Positions 7,079-14,909 of a DNA stretch of 19,242 nucleotides are shown piece after piece. How positions within the stretch are numbered: the first letter of the stretch is position 1; every line of letters starts with the position of its first letter. Origin of the DNA: Desulfobacteraceae bacterium (GTDB lineage Bacteria; Desulfobacterota; Desulfobacteria; Desulfobacterales; Desulfobacteraceae); the NCBI GenBank assembly GCA_022712835.1, contig JAFLJU010000025.1:1-19242 (forward strand), in the 5' to 3' direction. Both the position numbers and the translations under genes were made by a program. The notes below the pieces were generated by a model. It saw only the letters and a program-made list of their open reading frames with translations, did not search any database and was not told the origin of the DNA.

Positions 7079-7149
7079 AGGATTAAACCTCGATATAGCC
7101 TTGCCCGAAACCTATCCGGTCGAAACCCATTCGGCCGAGACTGATTTGG

Positions 7150-8187
7150 CTAATAATTATACCAGAGCGTTTCCTGGTATGTTTTGTTGGCAAGCCTTTC
7201 ATCAATGTCCACCTGGAAAAAGTCGGAAATGGGTTTAAATATTTCCGGCGTGTCTTCTTGGACCTGCTTCATGGTTTCCAGAACAATATTAAATCCCATT
7301 GTTGTCATTTTTCCCAATGGTTTTCTACAGGGGCCAGAGGGCATGCCCAAAAGCTGCATCATGGTTTTCAGTGGCAAGGGGTTTCTTGCCCGGCAGTTGA
7401 CAGGTCCGTAATTTGGGGTCTCTTCCTGGGTGGTCACCACCACAAGGTCCAGAAGGGGTTTGAGCTTGTTCTGAATTTTTAGGGCTTCCTCTTTTTTACC
7501 CTGGTTGATCAGAGTGACCATCTGGGTCATGAATCTGGGTGCAATATTGGCCATGACAGAAATGGAACCACCGGCGCTTATTTCAGGATGGGTCATCATT
7601 TCATAGACCAGTGCGTCATCTCCTGACAGGATGTTAAACTTATTTCCGCAGTATTTTCGGGTGAGCTTCATGTTGTCAAAATTGCCCGTGGCCTCTTTCA
7701 CCGAGGTGATATTAGGACAATTATCTGCAAGGATGGCCAGATCCTGGGGAAGCATCTGGGCACCGGTTCTGCCAGGGATAATATAGGGAATGATGTCTGT
7801 GTCCGGATATTTCTTTGCCACCACCTCATAATATTCTTTTCTGATTTCCAGGGAAGAGGGGCCGTTATAATAGGGGTCTGCCATGAGGATGGCATCCACC
7901 CCTTCCTTGGCTGCATGGCTGGCACCCATAAGGGCTTCTTCGGTGTTGTTGCTGCCGGTTCCGGCAATGCAAAGGCAACTTCCCTTTGTCTGTTTGGCTG
8001 TAAGGGCAATGACATGGTCATGCTCTTTCCATTTGAATGTCGGGCTTTCCCCTGTGGTCCCGGTTGCCAATATTCCGGTGATGCCATTTTGGATCTGAAA
8101 ATTAATAAGCTGTTCGAGACCTTGTTGGTCAAGCTCTCCAGCTTTGTTAAACGGGGTGATTAATGCGGTATAGCATCCTTGTTCCAT
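7150..8187 (-). CDS. dapA: DapA/dihydrodipicolinate synthase family aldolase with C-terminal extension
   Basis: TIM-barrel Schiff-base aldolase of 345 residues; the canonical member condenses pyruvate with aspartate semialdehyde in lysine/diaminopimelate synthesis. Seen: GTTGES (43-48), the Schiff-base lysine Lys164 in SVKEATG, Tyr135 in IPYIIPGRTG with Arg140, GDDAL (189-193) and NPLPLK near the C-terminus. Oddities: the usual YNKPTQ motif is YNGPSS, and YNVPGRT has Ile in place of Asn. About 50 residues follow the normal family end (typical length is about 292). These changes leave the possibility of a related pyruvate-dependent aldolase with another acceptor. ATG 8187 has GGAG nine bases upstream. 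It is transcribed alone, convergent with the YkgJ gene and divergent from the TPR gene. Confidence 0.85.
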   Translation of the reverse strand: MEQGCYTALITPFNKAGELDQQGLEQLINFQIQNGITGILATGTTGESPTFKWKEHDHVIALTAKQTKGSCLCIAGTGSNNTEEALMGASHAAKEGVDAILMADPYYNGPSSLEIRKEYYEVVAKKYPDTDIIPYIIPGRTGAQMLPQDLAILADNCPNITSVKEATGNFDNMKLTRKYCGNKFNILSGDDALVYEMMTHPEISAGGSISVMANIAPRFMTQMVTLINQGKKEEALKIQNKLKPLLDLVVVTTQEETPNYGPVNCRARNPLPLKTMMQLLGMPSGPCRKPLGKMTTMGFNIVLETMKQVQEDTPEIFKPISDFFQVDIDERLANKTYQETLWYNY

Positions 8188-8305
8188 AACGACTTACTCC
8201 TGCAGTGTAAAAAATAGTGAACCTTATTAGGTTAGGATTGTTTTAAAATCAGGTGCTATCACAAGTGAGAAGCGGGTTCAAGATATATTATTCGAATCAA
8301 ATGCC

Positions 8306-8333
8306 TTGACACCTGGGTTGAGGACACTATTAT
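8306..8333 (+). promoter_or_regulatory. Sigma-70-type promoter for the TPR gene
   Basis: TTGACA at 8306-8311, a 16-base spacer and TATTAT at 8328-8333, about 57 bases upstream of the TPR start. The -35 is exact and the -10 matches five of six; spacing is one short of ideal. Confidence 0.6.
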
Positions 8334-8389
8334 ATTAGGTTTCTAAGAGAAAACAACACAAAAATAGATTTAATATGAAGGAGTTATAT

Positions 8390-9067
8390 ATGTCAGACTC
8401 ACAAGATCAAAGTCATCTGCCTAACAATGTGGACGAAAAGATATCAAACTTAAGGCATCAATTGTCCCGGAATGATGAATGCGGTGCCACCCATTATAAC
8501 CTGGCCGTGGCACTCATGGGGAAAAAGGAGTATGTGGATGCGGAAAAAGAGCTTCTTGATGCCATTGATTGCAGCCCAAGCCTGGCCGAAGCCTATGTGC
8601 TTCTGGGCGGTATCTGTCTCCAGAGAGAAGATCTGGAAGGGTGTTACCGGTTTAACGATCGGGCCACAAAAGCCCGGGCTGGATTTGCAGAAGGGTATAG
8701 CAATATGGCCTATGTGCTGCTTCAGCTTGTGGATGGTAAGGATGGAAAGGAAGATGAGGAAAAAGTGGACAAGGCCATAAAAAATCTAAGAAAGGCCATT
8801 GTTCATAACCAGAAATTTGTACAGGCTTATACCACCCTGGGAACGGCTTATTTCATGAAAGGTCTTATTCCAGAAGGCATCAAAGCCAACCTTGAAGCCC
8901 TTAATGTTGAGCCCAAATTTCCAATTGCCCATAACAACCTGGCCGTGGCCTATCTGCAAAATGAAGAATATGAGAAGGCTATCATCCATTGCGATCAAGC
9001 CCTGAAATTAGGATTTGAAGTGGATCCGGCCCTTTTGGCAGAACTTGCTCCTCACAGGAAGGCATAA
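8390..9067 (+). CDS. Tetratricopeptide repeat protein
   Basis: Soluble 225-residue protein made almost wholly of TPR helices, a protein-protein interaction scaffold. About five repeat units can be followed. They include HYNLAVALMGKKEYVDAEKEL, AYVLLGGICLQREDLEGC, a longer GYSNMAYVLL unit with a charged acidic insert (KDGKEDEEKVDK), AYTTLGTAYFMKGLIPEG and AHNNLAVAYLQNEEYEKA. Start at ATG 8390, six bases after a perfect AAGGAG; the upstream in-frame ATG at 8375 overlaps that ribosome site and is rejected. There is no signal peptide. It stands before an unrecognised gene and the dsr operon; a role in assembling the sulfite reductase is possible by location only. Confidence 0.9.
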   Translation: MSDSQDQSHLPNNVDEKISNLRHQLSRNDECGATHYNLAVALMGKKEYVDAEKELLDAIDCSPSLAEAYVLLGGICLQREDLEGCYRFNDRATKARAGFAEGYSNMAYVLLQLVDGKDGKEDEEKVDKAIKNLRKAIVHNQKFVQAYTTLGTAYFMKGLIPEGIKANLEALNVEPKFPIAHNNLAVAYLQNEEYEKAIIHCDQALKLGFEVDPALLAELAPHRKA

Positions 9068-9074
9068 GTATCGG

Positions 9075-9125
9075 CCCCTGCTTTAAATTTTTTATTCCAG
9101 GGGAAGAGGGGCAAATCTCCCCTGG
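9075..9125 (+). other. Overlapping alternative hairpins ahead of the 393-residue gene
   Basis: CCAGGGGA (9097-9104) pairs perfectly with TCCCCTGG (9118-9125). The CAGGGG part of the same 5' arm can instead pair with CCCCTG at 9075-9080. The two stems exclude each other, as in attenuators. No U-tract follows on the plus strand. Confidence 0.5.
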
Positions 9126-9141
9126 TAGCTCCCTGTGGTCC

Positions 9142-10323
9142 GTGCTCCTTTCAGGCAATAGTTTAGATTTTTCAAAAAATGCTCCGATTTCTGGTCGATC
9201 ACCAGGGTCGGAGCCGACCATTGGCGACTATTTTACGGCTGCCAGAACTTTTTTGGAAAATGGGGATTGCCATGTGCTGGGAACCGCCTTGTCCGCCATC
9301 GCAGACAAAGGACAGGATTATTCTTCCATTTCTTCGGTGGAGCTCTATCTTGAAAAACATGGCGTTTTTTACCACCCCCTTCGGGTAAAGGTTTTTACCC
9401 AAACCCGGCCCCCTGTTTCCCTGGTCTTGAACGGAGCAGTTTCAGGGCCCGGACTTGCCTTGATCAAAACGGAATACCAATTGCTGGACCGACTTGAAAA
9501 GCTATCGGCAGGTTCTTACACCCCTAAGGTTTTTGCCGCGGGAATCCAGAACTTTAAAATTTCAAATTTCGAAAAGGTCAATCCAATTGATTCTGGTTTA
9601 GAAGATCAGAAGGTGGGGTTTTTCCTGGGGGAATGGTTTGAAGGGTTTCAAGAATTTCATATTTCAACCCGGGACGGGGAACCCAAAATCGCTGTCTGGG
9701 CATCAAACGGAGAGGTTGAGTATCTATCCCTGGAAAGTGCAGCCGGCATTTATGAACAAATTGCCTACATTCTGACAATCTATTATAACCTGGATACCGG
9801 AGAACAGATTTTTCCCTGGCACCATGCTGCCGGTGATTTTGTTGTAAATATTTTGCCAGAAGGGTATGCAGTTAAATTGATTACCGTGCGCGGATATACG
9901 TCCCTGATGGAATTTGATCCAGAGGCAGAGCCCGGAGGCCATATCTTGCCCTCCCTGCTTTTCTTTTTTTTGAATTTAACCCTGAGAGCACAGATGGATC
10001 GGCTGGACGGTGTCGGCTCTTTGGCTTTTCTGGGAGAAAGTGTCCTGGAAGCAACGATCACGGGCTTTCTCCGGGGGTTGGATGACAAATCACATATAAG
10101 CGCAACCCAGGATAACCCAGACTCCTCTTTACTCCCAGAAGAAGCACCAGGGCTTAGAAAAATTTTTATCGGGTTTATGGCGGGTTTCAGCCGGGAACAG
10201 ATAGAGGCGATCCTGATAAATCTGATGGATGCATGGCCTGGGAATGTATCTGAGCGAACCATGGCCCAGGCGCATCTTAAGTCCCACAGTGCCTGTGTCC
10301 ATTCTCTGTTTAAAAACAGCTAA
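9142..10323 (+). CDS. Uncharacterised 393-residue protein upstream of dsrA
   Basis: I do not recognise a named family. The protein is probably cytoplasmic, without a signal peptide. The middle has a faint kinase/phosphotransferase look. A two-strand start (VELYLEKHGVFYHPLRVKVFT, 66-86) is followed by GFFLGEWFEGFQEFHIS (159-175), where a hinge would be, then FPWHHAAGDFVVNIL (224-238). That last segment resembles the HxDxxxxN catalytic loop of aminoglycoside-phosphotransferase-type enzymes, with His227/His228 and Asp232. This is a weak resemblance only. The start is uncertain: the first usable codon is GTG 9142, with no Shine-Dalgarno. The frame stays open upstream to 9019, and a hairpin covers 9097-9125. 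It follows the TPR gene by 74 bases, in the same direction, and may be cotranscribed with it. Confidence 0.7.
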   Translation: MLLSGNSLDFSKNAPISGRSPGSEPTIGDYFTAARTFLENGDCHVLGTALSAIADKGQDYSSISSVELYLEKHGVFYHPLRVKVFTQTRPPVSLVLNGAVSGPGLALIKTEYQLLDRLEKLSAGSYTPKVFAAGIQNFKISNFEKVNPIDSGLEDQKVGFFLGEWFEGFQEFHISTRDGEPKIAVWASNGEVEYLSLESAAGIYEQIAYILTIYYNLDTGEQIFPWHHAAGDFVVNILPEGYAVKLITVRGYTSLMEFDPEAEPGGHILPSLLFFFLNLTLRAQMDRLDGVGSLAFLGESVLEATITGFLRGLDDKSHISATQDNPDSSLLPEEAPGLRKIFIGFMAGFSREQIEAILINLMDAWPGNVSERTMAQAHLKSHSACVHSLFKNS

Positions 10324-10338
10324 ATCACAGGATTTTTA

Positions 10339-10367
10339 TTGACATGTGGAAATAGAAATTCTATATC
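10339..10367 (+). promoter_or_regulatory. Predicted promoter of the dsr operon
   Basis: TTGACA at 10339-10344, 17-base spacer, TATATC at 10362-10367. Transcription would begin near 10374, leaving a leader of about 140 bases that is AT-rich and holds no reading frame I can support. No obvious operator dyad was seen. Confidence 0.6.
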
Positions 10368-10516
10368 TGCAATGTTATTTTGCTTAAGATGTTCATTCTC
10401 AAATGGGGACGTTTTAATAACTATTTGAAATGACAGGAAATTAGATTATTGAATGAGAAGTTTGGAAAAATTTTTCATTAATTGAGTGTAAATTAACTAT
10501 TAACGGAGGTAAGTAA

Positions 10517-11845
10517 ATGGCAAAACATGAGACTCCTTTACTGGACCAACTGGAATCCGGACCATGGCCTAGCTTTGTCTCGGACTTGAAACAACAGGCC
10601 GAGTTCAGAGCAAAGAATGTAGATGGTGTTGAATACCAGATTCCTGTGGATGTAGTAGATGATCTGCTGGGTGTTCTGGAGCTGTCCTACAAACATGGTA
10701 GAACTCATTGGAAACATGGCGGTATCGTTGGTGTTTTCGGTTACGGCGGCGGTGTTATCGGTAGATACTGCGATCAGCCCGAGAATTTCCCTGGTGTGGC
10801 ACATTTCCATACAATGCGGGTTAATCAACCAGCTGGTAAATATTATACGACTGAATACCTGAGAACCCTGACCAAACTATGGGACTTCAGAGGCTCCGGT
10901 CTTACAAATATGCATGGCGCCACAGGCGATATCATTCTCCTGGGTACCACAACTCCCCAGCTGGAAGAAATCTTCCATACACTGACCCATGACATGGGCC
11001 AGGATCTGGGTGGATCCGGTTCCAACCTGAGAACCCCTGCCGATTGTTTGGGTTCGTCCAGATGTGAATATGCATGTTACGACACCAATGCGTTGGTTTA
11101 TTTTTTGACCAACGAATACCAGGATGAACTCCATCGTCCGGCGTTCCCCTACAAGTTTAAATTTAAACTTGATGGTTGCTCAAACTGCTGCGTAGCTTCC
11201 ATTGCACGTTCCGACATGTCCTTTATCGGTACCTGGAAAGATGATATCCGTATCGATCAGGATGCTGTTAATAAATATGTTGAATGTGCCGATGGTTATC
11301 CTGCAAATGCAGGCGCATTCCGTGGTTCCAAAGACTGGGGCCCATTTGATATCGAAAAAGAAGTGACCGGCCTTTGCCCCACAAAATGCATGAAGTTTGA
11401 AAACAAAAAACTTTTCATTGATAATTCCAATTGTACCCGTTGTATGCATTGTATCAATGTAATGCCAAGAGCACTTAAAATCGGTAAAGAAACCGGTTGT
11501 TCCATTCTGGTTGGTGCAAAAGCACCCATCCTTGATGGTGCCCAGATGGGTTCTCTGCTGGTTCCATTTATCGAAGTTAATCCTGACAATGATTACGAAG
11601 CAATCACAGCAGTCATTGAAAATGTTTGGGATTGGTGGATGGAAGAAGGCAAGAACCGTGAAAGACTTGGTGAGCTGATCATGCGTCAGGGTTTCCAGAA
11701 ACTTCTTGAAGTAACTGGTATCAAAGCTGCTCCTCAGCACGTACAATATCCGAGAACCAACCCCTATATCTTCTGGAAAGAGGATGAAGTCGAGGGTGGT
11801 TGGGAACGTGACGTTGACGAATACAGAAAACACCATCAAAGATAA
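10517..11845 (+). CDS. dsrA: Dissimilatory sulfite reductase alpha subunit
   Basis: Cytoplasmic DsrA of 442 residues, with DsrB forming the alpha2beta2 enzyme that reduces sulfite in sulfate respiration. The siroheme/[4Fe-4S] cysteines are in CLGSSRC (Cys177, Cys183) and CSNCC (Cys221, Cys225), the same positions as in Desulfovibrio vulgaris DsrA. The inserted ferredoxin domain has GLCPTKC (Cys287, Cys291) and CTRCMHC (Cys306, 309, 312). The THWKHGG segment (63-69) is the classic DSR1F primer site. The ribosome site is GGAGG, seven bases before ATG 10517. First gene of the dsrABDN operon. Full-length with no missing ligand; the Desulfobacteraceae-like (reductive bacterial) type is inferred from the presence of dsrD next door. 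Confidence 0.98.
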   Translation: MAKHETPLLDQLESGPWPSFVSDLKQQAEFRAKNVDGVEYQIPVDVVDDLLGVLELSYKHGRTHWKHGGIVGVFGYGGGVIGRYCDQPENFPGVAHFHTMRVNQPAGKYYTTEYLRTLTKLWDFRGSGLTNMHGATGDIILLGTTTPQLEEIFHTLTHDMGQDLGGSGSNLRTPADCLGSSRCEYACYDTNALVYFLTNEYQDELHRPAFPYKFKFKLDGCSNCCVASIARSDMSFIGTWKDDIRIDQDAVNKYVECADGYPANAGAFRGSKDWGPFDIEKEVTGLCPTKCMKFENKKLFIDNSNCTRCMHCINVMPRALKIGKETGCSILVGAKAPILDGAQMGSLLVPFIEVNPDNDYEAITAVIENVWDWWMEEGKNRERLGELIMRQGFQKLLEVTGIKAAPQHVQYPRTNPYIFWKEDEVEGGWERDVDEYRKHHQR

Positions 11846-11860
11846 GAAGGGAGAATTATA

Positions 11861-13009
11861 ATGGCATTTATTTCTACTGGTTATAATCCAGCCAAGCCGA
11901 TGGAAAATAGAATCACTGACATCGGTCCGAAAGACCATAACGATTTTTACCCTCCTGTTATCAAAAACAACAAGGGTAAATGGTCTCATCACGAAATCCT
12001 CGAGCCCGGCGTACTTGTTCATGTCGCTGAGTCAGGAGACGAATGTTATACCGTAAGAGTGGGTGGCGCCCGTTTGATGTCCACAACTCATATCAACGAA
12101 ATGTGTGACATTGCTGATAAGCATTGTGACGGTCATCTTCGTTTTACCACCCGTAACAACATTGAGTTCATGGTTGATTCCAAGGACAAAGTTGAACCTT
12201 TGAAAAATGATCTGGCTGCCAGAAAATTTGACGGTGGTTCCTTTAAGTTTCCCATTGGCGGAACCGGTGCCGGTATAACAAACATCGTTCATACGCAAGG
12301 ATGGATCCATTGCCATACACCTGCAACCGATGGTTCCGGTACTGTTAAAGCTACCATGGATGAGTTGTTTGCAGATTTCCAGGACCAGAGACTTCCGGCA
12401 CAGCTGAGAGTTTCCATGGCCTGCTGCTTGAACATGTGTGGTGCGGTTCATTGTTCTGATATCGCCATCCTCGGATATCACAGAAAACCGCCAATGCTTG
12501 ATCATGAATATCTTGATAAAGTTTGTGAGATTCCTTTGGCTGTTTCTTCCTGCCCTACAGCAGCACTAAAACCGTCTAAACAGACCTTGGCCGACGGAAC
12601 TGAAGTGAAATCAATTGCTATTAAAAACGAAAGATGCATGTATTGTGGTAACTGCTACACCATGTGTCCTTCCTTGCCCCTTGCTGATACAGAAGGTGAT
12701 GGTATTGTTCTGATGGCGGGTGGTAAAGTTTCCAACAGAATTTCTGATCCCAAGTTTTCTAAAGTTGTTGTTGCCTTTCTGCCCAATGAAATGCCTAGAT
12801 GGCCTTCCATGACAGATGCGATTAACAAAATGGTTAATGCATATTCAAATGGTGCCAACAAATACGAACGTCTGGGTGACTGGGCTGATAGAATTGGATG
12901 GGAAAAATTCTTTGAAGTGTGTGAGCTTCCTTTCACACATCATCTCATTGATGATTTCCGTCAGCAGGCATACATGAGCTGGCGTCAGTCAACTCAGTTT
13001 AAGTTCTAA
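11861..13009 (+). CDS. dsrB: Dissimilatory sulfite reductase beta subunit
   Basis: DsrB of 382 residues, partner of DsrA and carrier of the catalytically active siroheme in the characterised enzymes. The coupled cluster cysteines are Cys151 in WIHCHTP and Cys188, Cys189, Cys193 in [14 protein letters not shown], matching D. vulgaris DsrB. The ferredoxin domain has Cys231 (SSCPTAA) and CMYCGNC (Cys259, 262, 265) followed by YTMCP. The CGNCYT coding stretch near 12645 is the DSR4R primer region. It starts 15 bases after dsrA with GGGAG upstream of ATG 11861. Full length, all ligands present. Confidence 0.98.
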   Translation: MAFISTGYNPAKPMENRITDIGPKDHNDFYPPVIKNNKGKWSHHEILEPGVLVHVAESGDECYTVRVGGARLMSTTHINEMCDIADKHCDGHLRFTTRNNIEFMVDSKDKVEPLKNDLAARKFDGGSFKFPIGGTGAGITNIVHTQGWIHCHTPATDGSGTVKATMDELFADFQDQRLPAQLRVSMACCLNMCGAVHCSDIAILGYHRKPPMLDHEYLDKVCEIPLAVSSCPTAALKPSKQTLADGTEVKSIAIKNERCMYCGNCYTMCPSLPLADTEGDGIVLMAGGKVSNRISDPKFSKVVVAFLPNEMPRWPSMTDAINKMVNAYSNGANKYERLGDWADRIGWEKFFEVCELPFTHHLIDDFRQQAYMSWRQSTQFKF

Positions 13010-13051
13010 TAAGATCCTTTATTGAACTATACCTGTTACATATGATGATAA

Positions 13052-13080
13052 AGCCGGAGTGCACTTTGTGTGCTCCGGCT
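13052..13080 (+). promoter_or_regulatory. Intercistronic hairpin between dsrB and dsrD
   Basis: AGCCGGAG and CTCCGGCT form an 8-base GC-rich stem (13052-13059 with 13073-13080), extended by a few weaker pairs, with a small loop. It is followed by CATCCATTTGATTT, not a T-run, so it is likelier a partial terminator or a 3'-end stabiliser for dsrAB mRNA than a full stop. Confidence 0.65.
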
Positions 13081-13109
13081 CATCCATTTGATTTCAAAGG
13101 AGTACGACC

Positions 13110-13367
13110 ATGAGTGATCTACTTGATAATACAGAAGCAGCAACAAAAGCTGTTGTGGATTTTCTTACAAAAAAGTCCAAAAGCAAAACCAAATTTTATC
13201 TGAAAGATTTTTATAAGGTTTTTCCCGATGACAAACCTAGAATGATCAAAAAAGTTGTCAACAAAATGGTTGAAACCGGTGAGTTGGAATATTGGTCTTC
13301 CGGAAGTACCACCATGTATGGTCTTAAGGGTGTTGGTATCCAGCATGCTTCCGAAGGCGAAGAATAA
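13110..13367 (+). CDS. dsrD: DsrD, winged-helix allosteric activator of sulfite reductase
   Basis: Small cytoplasmic protein of 85 residues with the DsrD fold: VVDFLTKKSKSKTKFYLKDFYKVFPD, a recognition-like helix PRMIKKVVNKMVETGELEYW and the wing SSGSTTMYGLKG. DsrD binds DsrAB and stimulates sulfite reduction; it is a marker of organisms using Dsr in the reductive direction. ATG 13110 is preceded by AAAGGAG seven bases upstream. It is 100 bases after dsrB, separated by a stable hairpin, so its level may differ from dsrAB. Its stop codon lies inside a hexanucleotide repeat that continues into the next gene's leader. Confidence 0.96.
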   Translation: MSDLLDNTEAATKAVVDFLTKKSKSKTKFYLKDFYKVFPDDKPRMIKKVVNKMVETGELEYWSSGSTTMYGLKGVGIQHASEGEE

Positions 13368-13395
13368 GAATAAGTATAAGAATAAGAATAAAGAT
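13360..13395 (+). repeat. Hexanucleotide tandem repeat (AAGAAT)n at the dsrD stop
   Basis: Five consecutive six-base units, AAGAAT AAGAAT AAGTAT AAGAAT AAGAAT, then a degenerate AAAGAT. In the dsrD frame each unit supplies TAA, giving several stops in a row. In the dsrN frame it reads alternating Lys and Asn/Tyr. Unit number changes would alter spacing but not frame. Confidence 0.85.
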
Positions 13396-13404
13396 ATAGA
13401 ATCC

Positions 13405-14859
13405 ATGCAGGCGAATAGGGAAAAAATACCGGGAATTGTGGTTGCAGGACTCAGAGGTGGCTCAGGCAAGACAATTATTTCCCTAGGAATAACGGCTGCG
13501 TGGAAAAGCTCAGGAATCCGCGTCTCTGCTTTTAAAAAGGGACCTGATTATATTGACGCCGGCTGGCTTTCCAGGGCAGCCGGTTGTCCCTGTTATAATT
13601 TGGACACCTTTTTGTGTCACCCCGAGGTTGTCCAGTCTTCTTATAGAATTCATTCCCAGGGATCTGATATTGCAATGGTTGAAGGCAATAGAGGCCTTTA
13701 TGACGGTATTGATATAGAAGGATCCACCTCCACCTCGGAATTGGCCAAATTATTAAATCTGCCGGTGCTGCTGGTTTTGGACTGCACCAAAAGTACCCGC
13801 ACTGTGGCGGCCCTGCTCATGGGGTGTATGCAGTTTGACCCGCAGATTCATATTTGCGGGGTGGTGCTCAACCGGGTGGCAGGAAAACGCCATGAAGGGA
13901 AAGTGCGGGACAATATTGAAAGGTTCTGTAATATCCCGGTTTTCGGGGCCGTGCCCAAACTTGCCGCCGAAGATTTTCCCGAGCGTCACATGGGGCTGGT
14001 CACATCTGAAGAACATGGTTTTTCAGAAAAGGCTGTTGAGGCAGCAGCGAAGGTTGCAAGAGATAATATCGACCTGGATGATCTGTACAAGACGGTGACC
14101 TCCTTTGATGCCCATTCTGAAACCAGCTTAGATACCAGCTTAAATATCAGTACCATGGCATCTGATAACCTCCCTCCCGTTCTGCAAACAACCAATTCCA
14201 ATGAAGCTGATCCGGTGACCATCGGTATTATCAGGGACTCGGCCTTTCAATTTTATTATCCGGATAATCTGGATGCCCTGGAAAATCTCGGGGCAAAAAT
14301 AGTCTATATCAGTCCCCTGGAAGAAGAGCGGATACCAAAAGTTCATGCCATTTACATGGGGGGAGGATTTCCCGAAACCCATGCCCGGAAGCTGTCTGAA
14401 AACCAAGTTTTCAGGGATGCGCTTAAGGTATTGTCCCAAAAAGGATTGCCCATTTATGCGGAGTGCGGGGGATTGATTTTTTTGGGTCAAAGTATAGAAC
14501 TTGCCGGGATCGAATATCCCATGACAGGTATCCTGCCCATTCGCTTTGGTCTGTCGCTCAAGCCCCAGGGCCATGGCTACACCCGGGTCAGGGTGTCCCA
14601 TGACAATCCTTTTTACAAAAAAGGGGAGGTCTTAAGGGGTCATGAATTCCGATATTCAAAGATCCTTTCCATCGACTACCAGGATCATGAGATGGCCTTT
14701 CGAATGGAAAGAGGCAAAGGGATACTTGAGAAAAAAGATGGATTTTTCAAGGACAACACCTTTGGCACCTATACCCATATCCATGCATTGGGGTCTGTTT
14801 CCTGGGCACCCTCCTTGGTCAATAAGGCCAGGACCTATAAGGCCTCACTCAAAAAATAG
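13405..14859 (+). CDS. dsrN: DsrN: siroheme amidase (CobB/CbiA-type a,c-diamide synthase homologue)
   Basis: Glutamine-dependent, ATP-using amidotransferase of 484 residues. CobB/CbiA amidates cobyrinate; the dsr-linked homologue DsrN converts siroheme to the amidated form found in Dsr. The N-terminal P-loop is GLRGGSGKT (15-23), followed by KKGPDYID (44-51) and the MVEGNRGLYDG strand (91-101). The C-terminal class I glutaminase domain has nucleophile Cys354 in YAECGG, GHEFRYS (412-418) and the catalytic-histidine region THIHALG (457-463). A Ser/Thr/Asn-rich linker at 231-269 joins the halves. ATG 13405 starts the family homology but has no Shine-Dalgarno. An in-frame ATG at 13345 inside dsrD would add a Lys/Asn-repeat leader, so translation may be coupled to dsrD. 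Position directly after dsrD supports DsrN over a cobalamin role. Confidence 0.9.
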   Translation: MQANREKIPGIVVAGLRGGSGKTIISLGITAAWKSSGIRVSAFKKGPDYIDAGWLSRAAGCPCYNLDTFLCHPEVVQSSYRIHSQGSDIAMVEGNRGLYDGIDIEGSTSTSELAKLLNLPVLLVLDCTKSTRTVAALLMGCMQFDPQIHICGVVLNRVAGKRHEGKVRDNIERFCNIPVFGAVPKLAAEDFPERHMGLVTSEEHGFSEKAVEAAAKVARDNIDLDDLYKTVTSFDAHSETSLDTSLNISTMASDNLPPVLQTTNSNEADPVTIGIIRDSAFQFYYPDNLDALENLGAKIVYISPLEEERIPKVHAIYMGGGFPETHARKLSENQVFRDALKVLSQKGLPIYAECGGLIFLGQSIELAGIEYPMTGILPIRFGLSLKPQGHGYTRVRVSHDNPFYKKGEVLRGHEFRYSKILSIDYQDHEMAFRMERGKGILEKKDGFFKDNTFGTYTHIHALGSVSWAPSLVNKARTYKASLKK

Positions 14860-14909
14860 AATGGATTGAGCGGGCCCTTTCTTTTTGTAAAATCCCATAA
14901 TAATTTGAA

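Noticed and set aside
9783..10262. 159-residue minus-strand frame
   Set aside because: Antisense to the 393-residue gene; low-complexity Ser/Pro/Lys composition typical of a shadow frame and no ribosome site.
10368..10516. Riboswitch or regulator dyad in the dsrA leader
   Set aside because: I found no stem longer than a few pairs and no known regulator half-sites; the leader is simply AT-rich.
11180..12022. 280-residue minus-strand frame spanning the dsrA-dsrB junction
   Set aside because: Fully antisense to dsrA and the start of dsrB, whose catalytic residues are all intact; produced by codon bias in those genes.
12032..12505. 157-residue minus-strand frame
   Set aside because: Antisense to dsrB, with no motif or start signal.
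14140..14601. 153-residue minus-strand frame
   Set aside because: Antisense to the glutaminase domain of dsrN.
14868..14895. Terminator between dsrN and the RluA-type gene
   Set aside because: A GGGCCC followed by TTTCTTTTT looks suggestive, but no stem of useful length can be formed.
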